Shown piece by piece: positions 1 to 11,980 of a stretch of 64,000 nucleotides of DNA. The DNA comes from Aphrophora alni (lineage: Eukaryota; Arthropoda; Insecta; Hemiptera; Aphrophoridae), in contig OY740768.1 of assembly GCA_963513935.1 (NCBI GenBank), positions 77,476,877-77,540,876 of the forward strand, read 5' to 3'. Under the pieces are notes generated by a model, which saw nothing but the letters and a program-made list of their open reading frames with translations, did not search any database and was not told the origin of the DNA. The position numbers and the translations under genes are program-made. Within the stretch, counting starts at the first letter, position 1. Each line of letters opens with the position of its first letter.

Positions 1-205
1 TAAGTTATTGATGAGTAAACATGATGAAAATAACAGATTTAGAAAAAAAAAATCTTTTTCTGAAATAACTCTATCATTCAATTCACAAATTCTGTATTCT
101 TTAATATTACACACTACATTAAAATTAGCCGGATTAAAGTAATATTAAACTTTTTTATCAAAACATGCGATTTAATAAATGTATAGATTACAACTTGAAT
201 GATTC

Positions 206-247
206 GCGGGCAAAGCCGCAACGGGAGATGCTAGTATATATATATAT
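206..247 (+). mobile_element. Possible RTE-type LINE 3' tail
   Basis: A short GC-rich motif CGCGGGCAAAGCCGCAACGG followed by GCTAGTA and a TA dinucleotide run. This resembles the 3' end of insect RTE elements (ends near GCTAGT plus a simple repeat). No coding part precedes it, so only a tail remnant is possible. Confidence 0.35.
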
Positions 248-463
248 AGTCACAGTCACCTAGCCAGACCTAATAAAAGAAATATTTTTTACCGTGACAA
301 CTATGTTTTAATAATAAACATCGAGCGATAACACATCCACTAACTTTACTAATGTAGTCATAAATATTAATGTAGGCTTTCGTAATCAGAGCTTGATTTA
401 ACCTAACTACAGCTGGATTACCTTGTTGTCTAAGTGTTATTTGACAGTGAGGAAATGCATTTT

Positions 464-550
464 GGGACAAGAAAAGTGTCTTCTGATAAAAAATATGATC
501 TGATTGTTTAAATATAAGGTAAATATTTAACGATTTCATAATTTTTCATA
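464..550. repeat. Dispersed repeat, copy A (relative at 54797-54890)
   Basis: About 85 bases (AAAAGTGTCTTCTGA onward through AACGATTTCAT) recur at 54797-54890 in the same orientation with moderate divergence. The short minus-strand frame here is not conserved as protein, so I treat both as copies of an unidentified repeat. The remainder of 250-1300 is AT-rich with no recognisable gene. Confidence 0.5.
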
Positions 551-1317
551 ACAATCCGATAACAGTGTACAATTTAGCTATTTAACCCTTTCTTCCATCA
601 GGCTAAATATGGCTAGAAGTATTTGGGAACATTATTTTATATAGACTTCAGTTTTGTTAATTCATTTATAACTTTGTTTGAAATTTGTAAAAAAAAAAAA
701 ATATTGAAAAATTGAGGTGTAAAATATCTTCTATGATTACCGTCTGGGGAATTGAAGAAATTACGGATGACAAGCTTTTAGATGTTGTACAATGAAGTTA
801 GTAGCCTATTGATTATGAGACTCATTCGTCCGTAATATTACTTTTGGCAATAATTTTTCTTTGACGTGAATATTATAATGGCTGTAATTTAAGACACCTG
901 CTAAGTAAAAAATCGTATAAGCGGAAAAATTAATAAATTAAATTTAAGACATGTTTGTTTAACGTGAAATAAATGTAAAAAAAGTGAATGTGGAACTTCC
1001 CAATTCCTATTGTGATATGTAAATTATATATGTAGGGTATATATGTATTAGGTAATTTTCATTTTCAATTTTTACAATGAAAATAAAATTACACTAAATT
1101 ATTGTTTTACCTTTTTCAAAATCGTTTGTAGTAAATGAACATTTGAAATTTTTTTTTTTTTTTCAATTTTAGTAGAATAACTTACGCAAATCTAAACTTT
1201 AATTGGTAATTCTTGATATGGTAGCATTTTCTTTCTATTAATTTTAAAAAGGATTTTTTGAATTTCTTAGAGTTATACATTTTTATTCTCCAAAATATAG
1301 GAGAAAATCCTCTCTAA

Positions 1318-1530
1318 TAAGAGGAAGTTGGCGTCCATTGCGGTCCCCTGTCAAAGTTCACCTAACACTCACAACACAAACTATCATCCATATAGACATA
1401 GACCCAGTTCATCTATATACATTTTTTTGCTTTCATCTTTACTTAGGGTTTTTATCACAAGGGGTGTAGACTATCTGCATCTATTGAGAGGGGTTTAGCG
1501 TCCTTCGCGGAACCTGAGTTATACAGACGT
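1318..1530 (+). repeat. LINE 5'-UTR-like repeated units
   Basis: Two related units, around 1318-1370 (AGAGGAAGTTGGCGTCC) and 1460-1515 (GTAGACTATCTGCATC then GAGAGGGGTTTAGCGTCC), resemble the sequence at 14650-14735 that precedes the second Jockey-like LINE. This is likely a remnant of that family's 5' UTR, separated from the 3.4-7.1 kb body by the pogo element at 1644-2956. Confidence 0.5.
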
Positions 1531-1929
1531 GGAATAATAAAACATCTTTTCCGAATACACACACACATACAACACTCTTATATTTTTATATTTTGTAGAG
1601 GCTGTTACACTACATGAATCATTGAGGATACATAAACACTCTACAGTACAACCTCGTTTATCCGGACTAATTGGGACCGAAAGTGATCCGGTTAATCAAA
1701 AATCCGGATAATCCGAAATTATAGAAAGATAAATAAAACAAAATATAAAATGATAACTTACCATTTATAAGTCATGAAAAAACACAATATTTACACAGTC
1801 ATTCAATTTACACAATACACGAAATTACACAATGTACTGTAAATGACAAAAAACATTTTATTTACACACCTGAAATATTTACACATGCTTTTAATTTACA
1901 CAGGGTTTAGTTGTTATTTACAAAAAAGT

Positions 1930-2047
1930 CATTTATCTTCCTCTGTTTTAATTTGGTGTGACGTTTCAATGCGGCCCTGTCTATACGATTCAATGCGTCT
2001 AACTTTTGGGCCATTGTAAGCACATTACGTTTTCGTTTCGTCGCCAT
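1930..2047 (-). pseudogene. pogo/Tigger transposase N-terminal remnant
   Basis: The start ATG lies at 2047 on the minus strand. The first ~37 codons are basic (MATKRKRNVL...) and align with the helix-turn-helix that binds the terminal repeats in pogo/Tigger proteins. No DDE catalytic domain follows inside the element, so it cannot encode an active transposase. Confidence 0.65.
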
Positions 2048-2329
2048 TTCCACACACAAACGCTAACACACGAATATAAATAAAACTGCCAAAAAAAAAG
2101 AACGGGGGTTCCCAAAGCTGGCGGCACCGCTTTAAGATGTGACAAAATGTTCACATTTACTGATTTACACCCTTGAGTCTTAGCAACCCGACAACAATAA
2201 AGTTGTAAAAATGACATGATGGTTTATGATGCGTTGTAAACATGCACCTGGTTTGTATTTATTTTACAGTTGTACATTTTCTTAGGACCGTTACAGGCAT
2301 CGTCATTGTATTACACTTTCTAAAATATC

Positions 2330-2434
2330 AGGCATTCTTTATTTTTTTCCCGGTTTTTTAAAAAATTCCCTGACATTTCCAGAAAATTCAAATTCCCTGA
2401 CTTTTCCCGGTTTTCCCGGTCGCTAGACACCCTG
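2330..2434. mobile_element. Solo hAT-type terminus inside the pogo element
   Basis: Reiterated TTCCCGG motifs end in GGTCGCTAGACACCCTG. The last bases match the terminal repeat form CAGGGTGTC seen at both ends of the 30-34.7 kb hAT-like element (CAGGGTGTCCACC), with the same TTCCCGGT subterminal motif. It is probably one end of a related MITE. Confidence 0.5.
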
Positions 2435-2744
2435 TAAATACTATTAACCATATCCTATCAAAAATGTAAAGAAACTAAACACGGCACAGCACGATATGGT
2501 AATGATGTATTCCGGTCGCTAGCACGTGATAATCTACCCGCCGGCATAGACAATAGACAAGGTCACTGTCATGCCGCATCGGGGTAGGGGGATGGTGACG
2601 CAGAGGTCATTGCTCCTCCACTTTCTCTTCCCAGTGCATCAACAACCCGCCCTAATACCTCGAGGCGACATTGTAGTGTTGAGGAAATCACGTTTTTATC
2701 AACATTAATGTAATAGCAGATATTTCTTGTTGAAAATCCTTATT

Positions 2745-2870
2745 CAAGGATAAAATAAAGCAAAAGCTTAAAGTTTCAAAATATTATAAATATTATTAAA
2801 AATATTATTCAATATACAGTAATTATTAAAATATTTTGAAACTTTAAGCTTTTGCTTTATTTTATCCTTG
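2745..2870. repeat. Perfect long inverted repeat (hairpin)
   Basis: Arms 2745-2785 and 2830-2870 are perfectly complementary over 41 bases (left arm starts CAAGGATAAAATAAAGC), separated by a 44-base AT-rich loop. Perfect arms imply a young foldback insertion or recent gene conversion inside the older pogo element. Confidence 0.85.
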
Positions 2871-2961
2871 ATTAAATTTTTTATTTTTTGTTCCGGATCG
2901 ATCCGGATAATCCGGACATCCGGTTGAATGAGGTCCGGATAAACGAGGTAGTACTGTACTT

Positions 2962-3441
2962 TCATATATAGAGATTACTTTTTGACCGTGCAGAGCCATA
3001 GCGCGTCTGGGAGTATTTACTAGAACAAACGTGACAACCTTTGAATCTGGTAAGTTGATGTAAACTTGCCCTGACGAAGACGTATGCGCAGTTTCTATTC
3101 AGTAACCAGTCATTTAAATCCTTGGTCAGGAAGTGTTTGATGGGAGAGGTGTCAGACCCTCCCTCTCCAGTTGCGGTTTTGGACTGATGTAATCCAGTCT
3201 GGTTAAAGAGGATACTCGGGGCTTTAGAGTTCTTAGGTTTCGAAATGATCGAAAGTGATACAATATTCTCATCTGCAACTGGCAAACACGAAGTGCTGGT
3301 AAACTCATGCACAGCCTCTACAATTTGAAACATCAACCCGAATTGTGATAAGAGACAACCATCACCATCGTTTGAGGAATCTGTCTGTGTCAAATCCAAG
3401 AAGAGAAATTTGGACGTAAGGAGTCGGGGGACCTGCTCCAA
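2962..3441 (-). pseudogene. Unidentified 159-codon frame, possible inverted LINE ORF1 piece
   Basis: An open minus-strand frame encodes a polar, Ser/Thr/Lys-rich protein (for example KPKNSKAPS and LHQSKTATGEG) with no motif I can name. It ends next to the TA of the pogo element and overlaps the start of the plus-strand Jockey-like LINE. Its composition resembles the disordered N-terminal part of LINE ORF1 proteins, so a 5' inversion during target-primed reverse transcription is plausible. A host exon is less likely because no splice borders stand out. Confidence 0.3.
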
Positions 3442-3474
3442 GATTCCTTATTGTTCGAAAATGTCTAATATCTT

Positions 3475-3990
3475 GCCCTTTGTTATTAACAAAGCTGTAA
3501 CTGGTGCTGCAGAGAATGTTCGTTCCATTAAGAAACTTCGGAATGGGACTTTATTAGTCACACTCTCTTTTGAAAATGATTTCCATTTTTAAAGTCTTTA
3601 ACGTGTATAGGAACATTACAAAGATTTAAATTCATCCAAAGGCGTTACTTTCTGCCATGATCTCTTAAATAAGAGCACGATATCAAACTGAGAATGTTGA
3701 GGAAAAACCGACTGGTTCTTTTATTTTTATTTTTGGTACACCAAATTTTTCTGAGTGAGCGTTTGCTGGATTCTACAATTTAACTGTTAGACCTTACATT
3801 CTAAATCTAAGGCGTTGTTTCCAATGCCTAGGATTTGGACATATTAACAGCACTTGTTCGAAAGAGAAAGTTTGTGGACAGTATGGCGTAAAAGGCCATA
3901 AAAGTGATGGGTGTAATTTTGATGCAAAGTGTGCAAATTGTACTGCGATCATCCTGCATGTTCACCAAAATGCCCAAAATATAAAATTGA
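3475..3990 (+). pseudogene. LINE ORF1 (gag-like) remnant with CCHC zinc knuckles
   Basis: ORF1 proteins of Jockey-clade elements bind RNA and form the retrotransposition particle. Here a 60-codon open stretch (3410-3592) is followed, after frame breaks, by one good CCHC knuckle (CQCLGFGHINSTC), a second with its second Cys replaced by Tyr (CGQYGVKGHKSDGC), and the start of a third (CANC). The order is typical of insect Jockey ORF1. Multiple stops make it non-functional. Confidence 0.7.
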
Positions 3991-4739
3991 GAAGGCAATT
4001 TTAGTAATTGTAGCTAAAAAGTAACTTTCCTTTCCAGAAGCTAGGAAAGTATACAGACTAAGAACTGCTCCACCTCCTACCATAGGAAAATCGTATGCAA
4101 ATGTGACATCAGTCTTAGTTCGAATACATGTTCATGGTGCAAGGAACTAGGTGAGATGGTTTGGATGCTTGCAGACCAAATAAAACAACTAATAGCAGTT
4201 CAAAGCAGTAGATTTGTTTGCATGACGGCTTGTTAAAAAGTTGACCTTCTCACTAAACAAACAAAACCCAACACATTGAAATCCAAATCCGCGCCTCCAC
4301 CACTAAAAAAACACAAATTACCTTAGGTAACTGAACAGCTAGTTAAGCAGAAATCACGGTTAGTGACTGTATTAACTAAATCTTCATCTTTTGTCAAATT
4401 ACAGAACAAAAACCCTTGCATAAACCCAGTACACTACTGATTGTTACAAATAAGTCTCTATAAAAGATAAATAAGGAAGGGGCAGGTTCACAAAAACTCG
4501 TTACATAACCACTTTAGAGAAATTCTTCATCTTCATCCTCACTACCTGTTGTTGCCATGGATATAGTTCCTGAATTAAAAAATAAACCATCTGGTGGTAA
4601 TTCAGCAACTACACAGAAAAAACAGGTCCAAATCCATTTTAATTGTTGAGAAATTATGTTTATCTATTCAAATTTTTTAAATAATAATTATGGCGTATAA
4701 TATTTAAAAATAATAATTTTATATAAGTATAAAATATAA

Positions 4740-5400
4740 TAATTTAAATTTAAATAGTGTGATACTTCGGAACATTAACAACGTGACAAATTATATTGAA
4801 GATCTCAAGGTTTTTGTACATAATACATCCTCTTTAATCATTTGCCTGAAGAGACTCATCTCCATCAACCCCACCTATTTAGTTTGAGGGGGTTTTCGGT
4901 TTACCAAGCTTTCTTCATCACTGGAGACAGAGCTAAGGAAGGAATTGCAATACTTGCCCACAACTCCATCTGTAAGCCTTAGGACTTCATTGTAAGCAGT
5001 AGCAATATCAATCACTACACCATACAAAATGACAATTTGCTCTTTGTACTGCCATCTAATTACAGATTTGTTGAAGTCGAATTTCTCGATTTGATCAGAC
5101 ATTTGCCTGCCTTTTTGTTAGGTGATTTTAATACCCACCACTATACTTGGGGATCAAACACCTGCAGCTCTAGAGGGTATTGACAGGATTTGATTCAATC
5201 TGGATTGGATTCTGTTGAATGACGTTTCACCAACTCATCTGGTGGCTTCTACAGGTGGTTGGACATCTGTAGTCTTGTCATTTTGTAGCCCATGTTTGGC
5301 TACTAAATTTGAGTGGTCTGTTATCTCTGATACATATAGTAGTGATCACGCTCCTGTGACGCTTACCTCTTCTCACTTCTCTCATCGTAATTATCGTCTT
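4740..5400 (+). pseudogene. LINE ORF2 endonuclease domain remnant
   Basis: The apurinic-like endonuclease nicks target DNA. Recognisable pieces are the N-terminal NLNSV...NINNV start (shared with 15740 in the second copy), GDFNTHHYTWGS near 5120, and VISDTYSSDHAPVTL at 5311-5370. The frame changes several times. Confidence 0.7.
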
Positions 5401-5409
5401 CCCCAGGTG

Positions 5410-7107
5410 GATTTTGCACAAAGCAAAATGGGAAATTTTCGCAAACGAATTTGTATCACCTATTTACAATAATAATGTTCCTATAAATGAAGCAGTAAAA
5501 TCATTTACAGCAGCAATCATTACAGTAGCGGACAACAACGTTCCTAAATCATCAACGGCACCAGTATGTCCATCAGTTCCATGGTTGAACAATGAATGTA
5601 GTGATACTCTCTGTCTACACTGTAAAGTTCTAAGGAAATCTACCCATAGATCTACTTGTGAAAATCTTGAAAGATATAAAATTCTACTAGCCAAAGCACA
5701 TTGAGTTTTTAGGCAAAGTAGGAAAGAATCATGGGCCCAGGACATTCACATGATATCAAGAACCACATCATATCAACGATGTGGGAAAAGTTATGTTCTG
5801 TTTGTGGTCCTCCTCCTTCCGCTCTCTTATTGGGACTTTAACAGAGAGACGAAGTGTTTACTACAGATAAGTATGAAATTGCTAATGTTTTGAGCTCATC
5901 ATTTTCTAACTTTTCTTCAACTACTGCTTACAGCAACACCTTTTGTATGTATAACACATCTCAAGAAGCAATATCTTTCACAGTAGGTCTGTTGGAAAGA
6001 ATCATCATTTTCCTTACAGGAATTAGAGAGCTGTGTTGTCGGGACGGGATTCCACTACAGGGTCTGACAACATTGTTTATTCTATAATTAAACACCTCTC
6101 AACTTCAGGTAAGCTTACTCTCCTTAAAATATACAATCAAACAATGTGTCAAGGAACAATGTTTTCCCGTTGCTTGGTTAGAGACTACAGTATTTCCTCT
6201 TCTAAAACCAGGTAAACAAAAAACCAAACCAGGAAGTTACCGTGTCATTTCTCTGACTAGTGTGCTTTGGAAGTTGATAGAGAGATTGGTCATTTGGCAC
6301 CTTATTTGGTACCTCGAAAGTAACTGGCTGCTTTGTAATGAACAATGTGGCTTTAGGCAGGGTCGATCATCTACTGATCAGCTGGTTTCTCCGGATATAA
6401 AGTCTGCCATACAAAATGCATTTTTCTTGTATCAGACAGTGGTTGGAGTGTTTTTTAACCTGGAAAAGCTCTATGATATGGCTTGACAAAGAGGAATTCT
6501 GAATACTTTAAAATTGTGGGGTATAAATGGCAATATTCTTGCTTTTATAAAAAAACTTCCTTATGAACAGATATTTCAGAGTGTGTGTTGGAACTAAGTT
6601 ATTTGATCGTTATGATTTAGAGAATGGTGTTCCTCAGGGTAGTGTACTGAATATGACCCTGTTTGGTGTTTCAATCAAAACAGCATTACCGCTAATGTGC
6701 AATGCCTTGTCCGCTGTTCTCTGTTTGTTGATGATTTTGCTATATGTGACTTCTCGAGGTATTGTAACAGCCAAAAGAGTCCTTCAGCTCGTTTTGAATA
6801 GACTGCAATTTTGGTCACTACTGTCAGGATTTAAGTTATCTTCTTTTAAAACACAATGTATTGCTTTTAGTCACTGTAAATTAAACCATCAGCCTGTATT
6901 ATTTCTCAATGTAATACAAGTTCAAATTTCTGTAACTGCTAAATTTTTAGGTCTATTATTTGATCAAAGACTCTCTTGGATTCAATATTTATCTGATCTG
7001 AAAATACAGTGTAATAAAACACTTGACATGTTACGTGTTCTTAGCAGTTCTCTGTGGAGTGCCAATAGGATTTGTATGTTACAATTTTACTGTGCTGCTG
7101 TTTGATC
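5410..7107 (+). pseudogene. LINE ORF2 reverse transcriptase remnant
   Basis: Open stretches at 5414-5704, 6262-6486 and 6563-7105 carry the linker (PWLNNECS), RT fingers (ISLTSVLWKLIERLV), GFRQGRSSTDQL, the palm (motif A NLEKLYD; motif B NGVPQGSVL; motif C LFVDDF in a neighbouring frame) and thumb (KFLGLLFDQRLSW). Frameshifts and the D-to-N change in motif A show it is dead. The end, at about residue CAAV of the thumb, is cut by the piggyBac sequence. Confidence 0.8.
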
Positions 7108-7111
7108 ACGG

Positions 7112-8385
7112 ATTGATTAGTTTTGAATTGGCATTGGTTTACACTTTATTAGGGCTTTTAGTTTTATCTGCTGCTATGAAAGATAACCGTGTAACATCCA
7201 TGGGGTTATTTGATTCTTCATATAGTGGGTCTAAGTATGTTATGTATATCATGTTGTTGTTATGAGTCGAGATCGGTTTGATTTTCTTCTAAACTGTCTA
7301 AGATTCAATGATAAGGTAACTCAACGATCTTGTTGGCTTAAGGATAAACTTGCATCCATACAAGAAATTTGGAAAGAGTTTGTAGTCTTGTCACATCAAC
7401 TACATTTCTGGATCGTACATCACAATTGATGAGCAGCTTTTAGGATTCCATGGAAGATGTCTCTTCAAAATGTATCTTCCATTAAAACCAAACAAGTACA
7501 AAATAAAAATAGTGATTTTGTGTAATGTGAAAACTAAATATATGATTGATGTTTCTGAATGTTCTCATGGAGCGTACTTTATGAAATAACTAACCAAAAC
7601 CATCCAAGGTTCCAACAGAAACGTGATGATGGATAATTGGTTCACATCAGTGGCATTAGTCAAAGACATGTTGGATAACCATAAATTAACAATTCTAGGA
7701 ACTCTTCGGTCACATAAAAGAGAAATTCCTCCCGAGATGGTTGTAAGAAATGCACAAAAAATTAATTCATACATGTTTGGCTACAACAGTGATCTTGTGT
7801 TGTTATCCTAGAAGGCAAAAAAAAAACAAGATTGTTTAATTACTATCAACAACCCATCAGTAAGGAAAACTTAGCAAGCCTGAAATTGTAGAATTTTACA
7901 ATGTAACAAAAAGGACTGTGGACGCTTTTGATGAATGTCATCCAACATGTCAACTAGCTGTAAAACTCAATGATGACCACTTTCTTATTTTTATGGAATG
8001 ATCAACAGCACTTTAGTAAATTCTTTCGTAATCTACATGCACATTCTTGTGCAGATAAATGAAAATACAGTTCCAAATGTGTCGGTGATGAATTGATGAA
8101 ACCTTGGTTAGTGATGAGGCTGCAGAATCCTACCATCCAGGAACCTAAAAATGAAAATTGCACAAATACTTGGTGAAACTACTCCAGTTGCGGATAATTA
8201 AGACCAGGAACTCCAAGAAGGAAGATATGCGCTTTCTGTGCGTCCAAGAAAAGGAGGATGACACAATACATTTACTTCAACTGCAAGCATCACATGTGTA
8301 TGGAGCAATGTGGAATGATGTGTACAGACTGCTCAGACAAATAATGTTGACATCTAAGGACTCTTAACAGCTTTAGTAAGTTGTT
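7112..8385 (+). mobile_element. Decayed piggyBac transposon fragment with transposase remnant
   Basis: The transposase is traceable across frames: LLGLLVLSAAMKDNR (from 7140), SRDRFDFLLNCLRFNDK (7264), the first catalytic Asp region IDEQLLGFHGRC (7425), the second in MMDNWFTSVAL (7628), KREIPPEM (7719), the third in TVDAFDE (7918), and a C-terminal Cys/His-rich domain (RKICAFCAS ... CMEQCGMMCTDC, 8220-8335). Three Asp positions survive but stops and shifts are frequent, so it is a pseudogene. No TTAA-flanked ends were found. The left limit is the LINE junction. Confidence 0.85.
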
Positions 8386-10618
8386 ATATGTAATTTATTT
8401 TGATTGTAACATTAAAAACAATTTAAAAAAATGTTAATTATTTTTACCAATGGTAGTCTCTCAGATGAATGATTATGAATAGTGTCTAAATAAATTATGA
8501 TCATGAATGTAGGGTTCATACATTTGATGTATTGGGACCTAATCAGTTGTTTTAACTATACATTGTTATATTGGAAAGCTTAGGGTTTCTTGATAAATAG
8601 TATATTGTGTATAGAAATGACTATGTGACACTTGGTCACAAGGGCACTTTTGCAGTATTATACATTGTTTTTGACGATAACTTTATTAATGTCTATTTCT
8701 GGAGTTCTACCAACCCGATTTTCATATGATTTGTTTTAAATGAATGAAAATTTAATATACCTCTCTCATTTATTACTGTATTAGTTTTTATTAGTATAGT
8801 TATAAGTTTTGAAACAGTATTTTATTCTGTTTGATGTTTAATTAATTCATTTTGTTTGTTATTACAATCACTGAAACAATCATATTTGAAAAGCTAGGAT
8901 TGTAATATTGAGGGAGCATTAAATTTAATATTCTATTTATACTACAACCTATAAACATATTATTAATTTTAAAAAAATAAATAAAATGTAATTAAAGTGA
9001 TATAACTCTAGGACAATATTTTCCTAATGTTTCTGAAATAACTGATTTCAGGAGTCATTTTACCTAGTTCCTTATATTTCCAAATGAATACACTCTTACT
9101 TACGTATGTATCTAGTCTCCGACCCCTGGGGTGATTTGATACAGTTTGTAAGGCCTTAATAAATCAATTATAGTGCTTTTAAATTAAAACTTATATTAAT
9201 AACAACAAAAATAAAACTAGATTTGTGAAATATCAGAGACTACTAGTTTTATTAAAATTTATAGAATCCTAAAAACTACAAAAATAAAATTTTAATAAGT
9301 GTATCAAGTGTCCCCGGTCTCCCCAATATAGTGTTTTTCTAGACCCCACAGGTTAAAAATCTTTAAAGTGATAGTTGATTCAATCGTTACTTTACAATTT
9401 TGAAACAAAAATAATGTATAGAAAATTATATAAAGAGATATTATGATTCATAGTGGTATCATATTTTTTTTGTAATGTATCTGATTTCACAGAGTCTAAC
9501 AGGTTTCATTTTTGGTGTAAAAAATACAAACTGGTACATTTACAGCCTTTTTATTAGACAGCAGTAAAATTCTATTTATTTGAATGCCGGATATCCAAAT
9601 ATCAAATTGATTTTGTAAAAGACAATATTTTGTTGAATAGGCAGCGACCTTGGTATCTCCTCCTACTTATACTTATAATATGTCGTTATTTGGCTCTATT
9701 TCATAAAAGATAATAAAGACAGTGAAAGGGAACAATATATTAGACTTACTCATGTAGAAGCATTTACGTACTAAGAAAACAATTTAAAATCAATGGAACA
9801 GAAGCAGCCCGAATGCGACGGCATCCTACTACTTGTTGTGAAGGGTTATGAGACAGCATGAAAACAAGTGTCGTCTTTAAAACCAAGAACTCTCATAGAT
9901 ATTTTCAAATGAAATAATGTTCATTTTATGAATAGGTATTTTAAAGATAATGTAATAATCTTATATATTAATGATATATTTAATCTGAATATTTGTTTGC
10001 TCAAGTTGTTCAGATTATTAAGGAAAACATTAAAAAAAAAAAAAAAAATTAATACAAATTTATTATATCAAATGCACTGTCAAAAACAAAATAACGCAAA
10101 CAATAAAGCATATAGTGAGCGACACACTACAACCTCTCTCGCCCAGTAGACATTACACTTAATTCAGAAATGACCTAGTTATTCAGAGCAAATAGCTGTT
10201 AAATTGCCAAGTTGCAACATGAAAACTTCATAATAGGGTCTGGATTAATGTGACCTCACAGTGTATATATTGTTTTTTGTTTTTTTAAAATATAGCCAAA
10301 TATAGCTTTTAAATATCTTCAGAAAACTTTAAAAAATTATTTGTTTGTTAGTACACTTATTCTACCTTCTAAACCAAATATCTGGATCAGTTCGATCCCT
10401 AATTAATCCAGATATATGGAGTTTTAGTGTATTGACTAGTAAGTTATACATTAGTTTTTATTCGCTTAAACAGCGAGTATTTGTTTTTTACTTTTCTTTC
10501 AGTGTTTTACTCTTGTCAATTCTCGTTTTAGTAACTGCTATACAAGGTCAATGGAGAAACCAATTATTAGCTGTTAGGATCCTTGCAATGCGTGAGACAC
10601 CTTAACTATATGGCTGTA
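8386..10618. other. AT-rich spacer without recognised genes
   Basis: No coding similarity was recognised. It holds homopolymer runs (for example an A-run near 10033) and a CCCC-containing segment near 9120 and 9310 (GACCCCTGGGGTG; TGTCCCCGGTCTCCCC), which may be an old repeat. Small open frames at 9928 and 10345 are AT-rich low-complexity sequence. Confidence 0.6.
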
Positions 10619-11105
10619 GGTAAAGTGCTCCCCCTTGGCTGGCGCGCCAGCGAGGCCGTGGTGCGAAGTTTTTGCCTTGACTGTACTCTTTCTTACCTGA
10701 CCTAATTCCTTCGTGTTGCGTTCTGCATACATTTGATTTATATTCACTGAACAATTGAGATTCAGACTAGTTCGAGTTAAATTGTGTAATAAAATGTAAG
10801 TAATAATTTGAAGTAACATATTTTAAATTACAGCAACCCATTCAGTTATCAAAACACTATGCCACAAATTATCTTTAGAAAGTCAATCTCATGAAAAATT
10901 AAACACCGCTTCAAGTTGTACCACTACAGAAATAACATATAGTGCGTTATCAAATTTGGTTTTCTTTTGAGTTCAAAGTTGAAGATCCAATGCAAACATT
11001 GGTATTCCACTTATAATACTTACGTTTAAAATTTTACGAGTTTTAGGGAGAAAACCTGTTTTAAATAGTAAAATGTTGTATTGTCTATTTATTAACTAAA
11101 ATACA

Positions 11106-11427
11106 TTTACAGTCATCAATAAAGAAAGCACCACATTGTAACCTTCTAAAATAAACTCTTAAACATAATTAAACGCTCTTTATTACCAATAATATACTAT
11201 AAAAAAATAAAAACTCAAAATTAAAAAACATTGATTAGTTATCAATAAAAAAACATCACATGTTAAATATTAAAATAAACCCTTAAAAATAATTAAACCT
11301 TCTTTATTAACAATAATATAGTATAAAAAAGAAATCAAAACTCATTATTAAAAAAACATTTACTAGTTATCAATATAGAAAGAATCACATTGTTAAATAT
11401 TAAAATAAACCCTTAAAAATAATTAAG
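11106..11427. repeat. Short tandem repeat of ~127 bp, about 2.5 copies
   Basis: The motif AGTTATCAATA...AAATATTAAAATAAACCC...AATAATATA recurs with starts near 11106, 11230 and 11358. Copies 2 and 3 are closer to each other than to copy 1. It lies just downstream of the MULE transposase stop, inside the element. Confidence 0.8.
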
Positions 11428-11439
11428 GTTTGTCAGTCA

Positions 11440-11980
11440 CTATTTCGCGAATCGCTTGCTTGCGATTTTAACAAAGTTCTTCCGCGAAATCACACCACTC
11501 GCATAACGTTCTCTTGCACTGTTCAATTCATCTTTCCTCTTCCTGTACTGTTTCCCTCCAGTCTCCCGTGGCTTGTCTTGCACACTATTGATTTTTACGT
11601 ACACGAAAGTTTGGAATGAAACCAACTCACTTACAAAGGTGAACATATTCCGGTGGGGGTGGTAGAATTTCTTACCAAAATGTGCGTGAAAAGATTCACA
11701 GGCATTCGTAGTGACAGCCTGTTTTGTGAACGAAGCCAAGACTATAGGTGGAAAAAGTACATCATCTTCCTAGTACGTGTCGACAAGGTAGTCTGCGAAC
11801 TGCCTCACTCTGCCCTCAATTGGTAGTTCGGGCATCAAGTCCTCTACAAACGATGCGCTGACCTCCGGATCCTAAAAAGGCAGTCCAAAAATGCCGCGGA
11901 GCCACTTTGATATTTCCTTTTCTTCGGTGTCTTCTTTGCTAGGGGTGTTGTATACCTTTGACAATCCCATTTTTCTGTAC
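11440..11980 (-). pseudogene. MULE transposase C-terminal exon, two in-frame stops
   Basis: Minus-strand reading after an acceptor TTTGTTTTAG at 11981 gives EEKEISKWLRGIFGLPF, a stop (11872-11874), then FVEDLMPELP...FADYLVDTY, a second stop (11770-11772), then FPPIVLASFTKQAVTTNACE and SFHAHFGKKF. The TTNACESFH motif with an upstream PP and downstream HP is the conserved C-terminal part of insect MULE transposases. It ends at 11440 after a basic tail. One frame is retained throughout apart from the two stops, so decay is recent to moderate. The catalytic DDE core is not recognisable in the remaining 1.1 kb and seems deleted. Confidence 0.8.

Larger units (their letters stand above)
1644..2956 (-). 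mobile_element. pogo/Tigger-like DNA transposon, decayed
   Basis: Inverted ends CAGTACAACCTCGTTTATCC and, on the other strand, CAGTACTACCTCGTTTATCC, with TA target duplications at 1642-1643 and 2957-2958. This is the classical pogo/Tigger form. A minus-strand start at 2047 encodes MATKRKRNVLTMAQKLDALN, the basic N-terminus plus first helix of a CENP-B-type DNA-binding domain, then decays. The rest of the transposase is gone. A hAT-type terminus and a 41-nt-arm palindrome lie inside, so it has served as a landing site. Confidence 0.85.
3400..7110 (+). mobile_element. Jockey-like non-LTR retrotransposon, heavily decayed
   Basis: Segments in order: ORF1 with the RNA-recognition-like INKAVTGAAENVRSIKKLRN stretch (3485-3560), zinc knuckles of the form CX2CX4HX4C starting CQCLGFGHINSTC (about 3815-3960), the ORF2 start near 4740, endonuclease motifs GDFNTHH..WGS (about 5120) and SDHAP (about 5340), a linker PWLNNECS (5578), and RT motifs GFRQGRSSTDQL (6350), NGVPQGSVL (6625) and VDDF (6730). 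Many stops and frameshifts break it, and RT motif A reads NLEKLYD, with the catalytic Asp changed to Asn. It abuts a piggyBac fragment at about 7110. A second copy of the family lies at 14640-15974. Confidence 0.85.
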
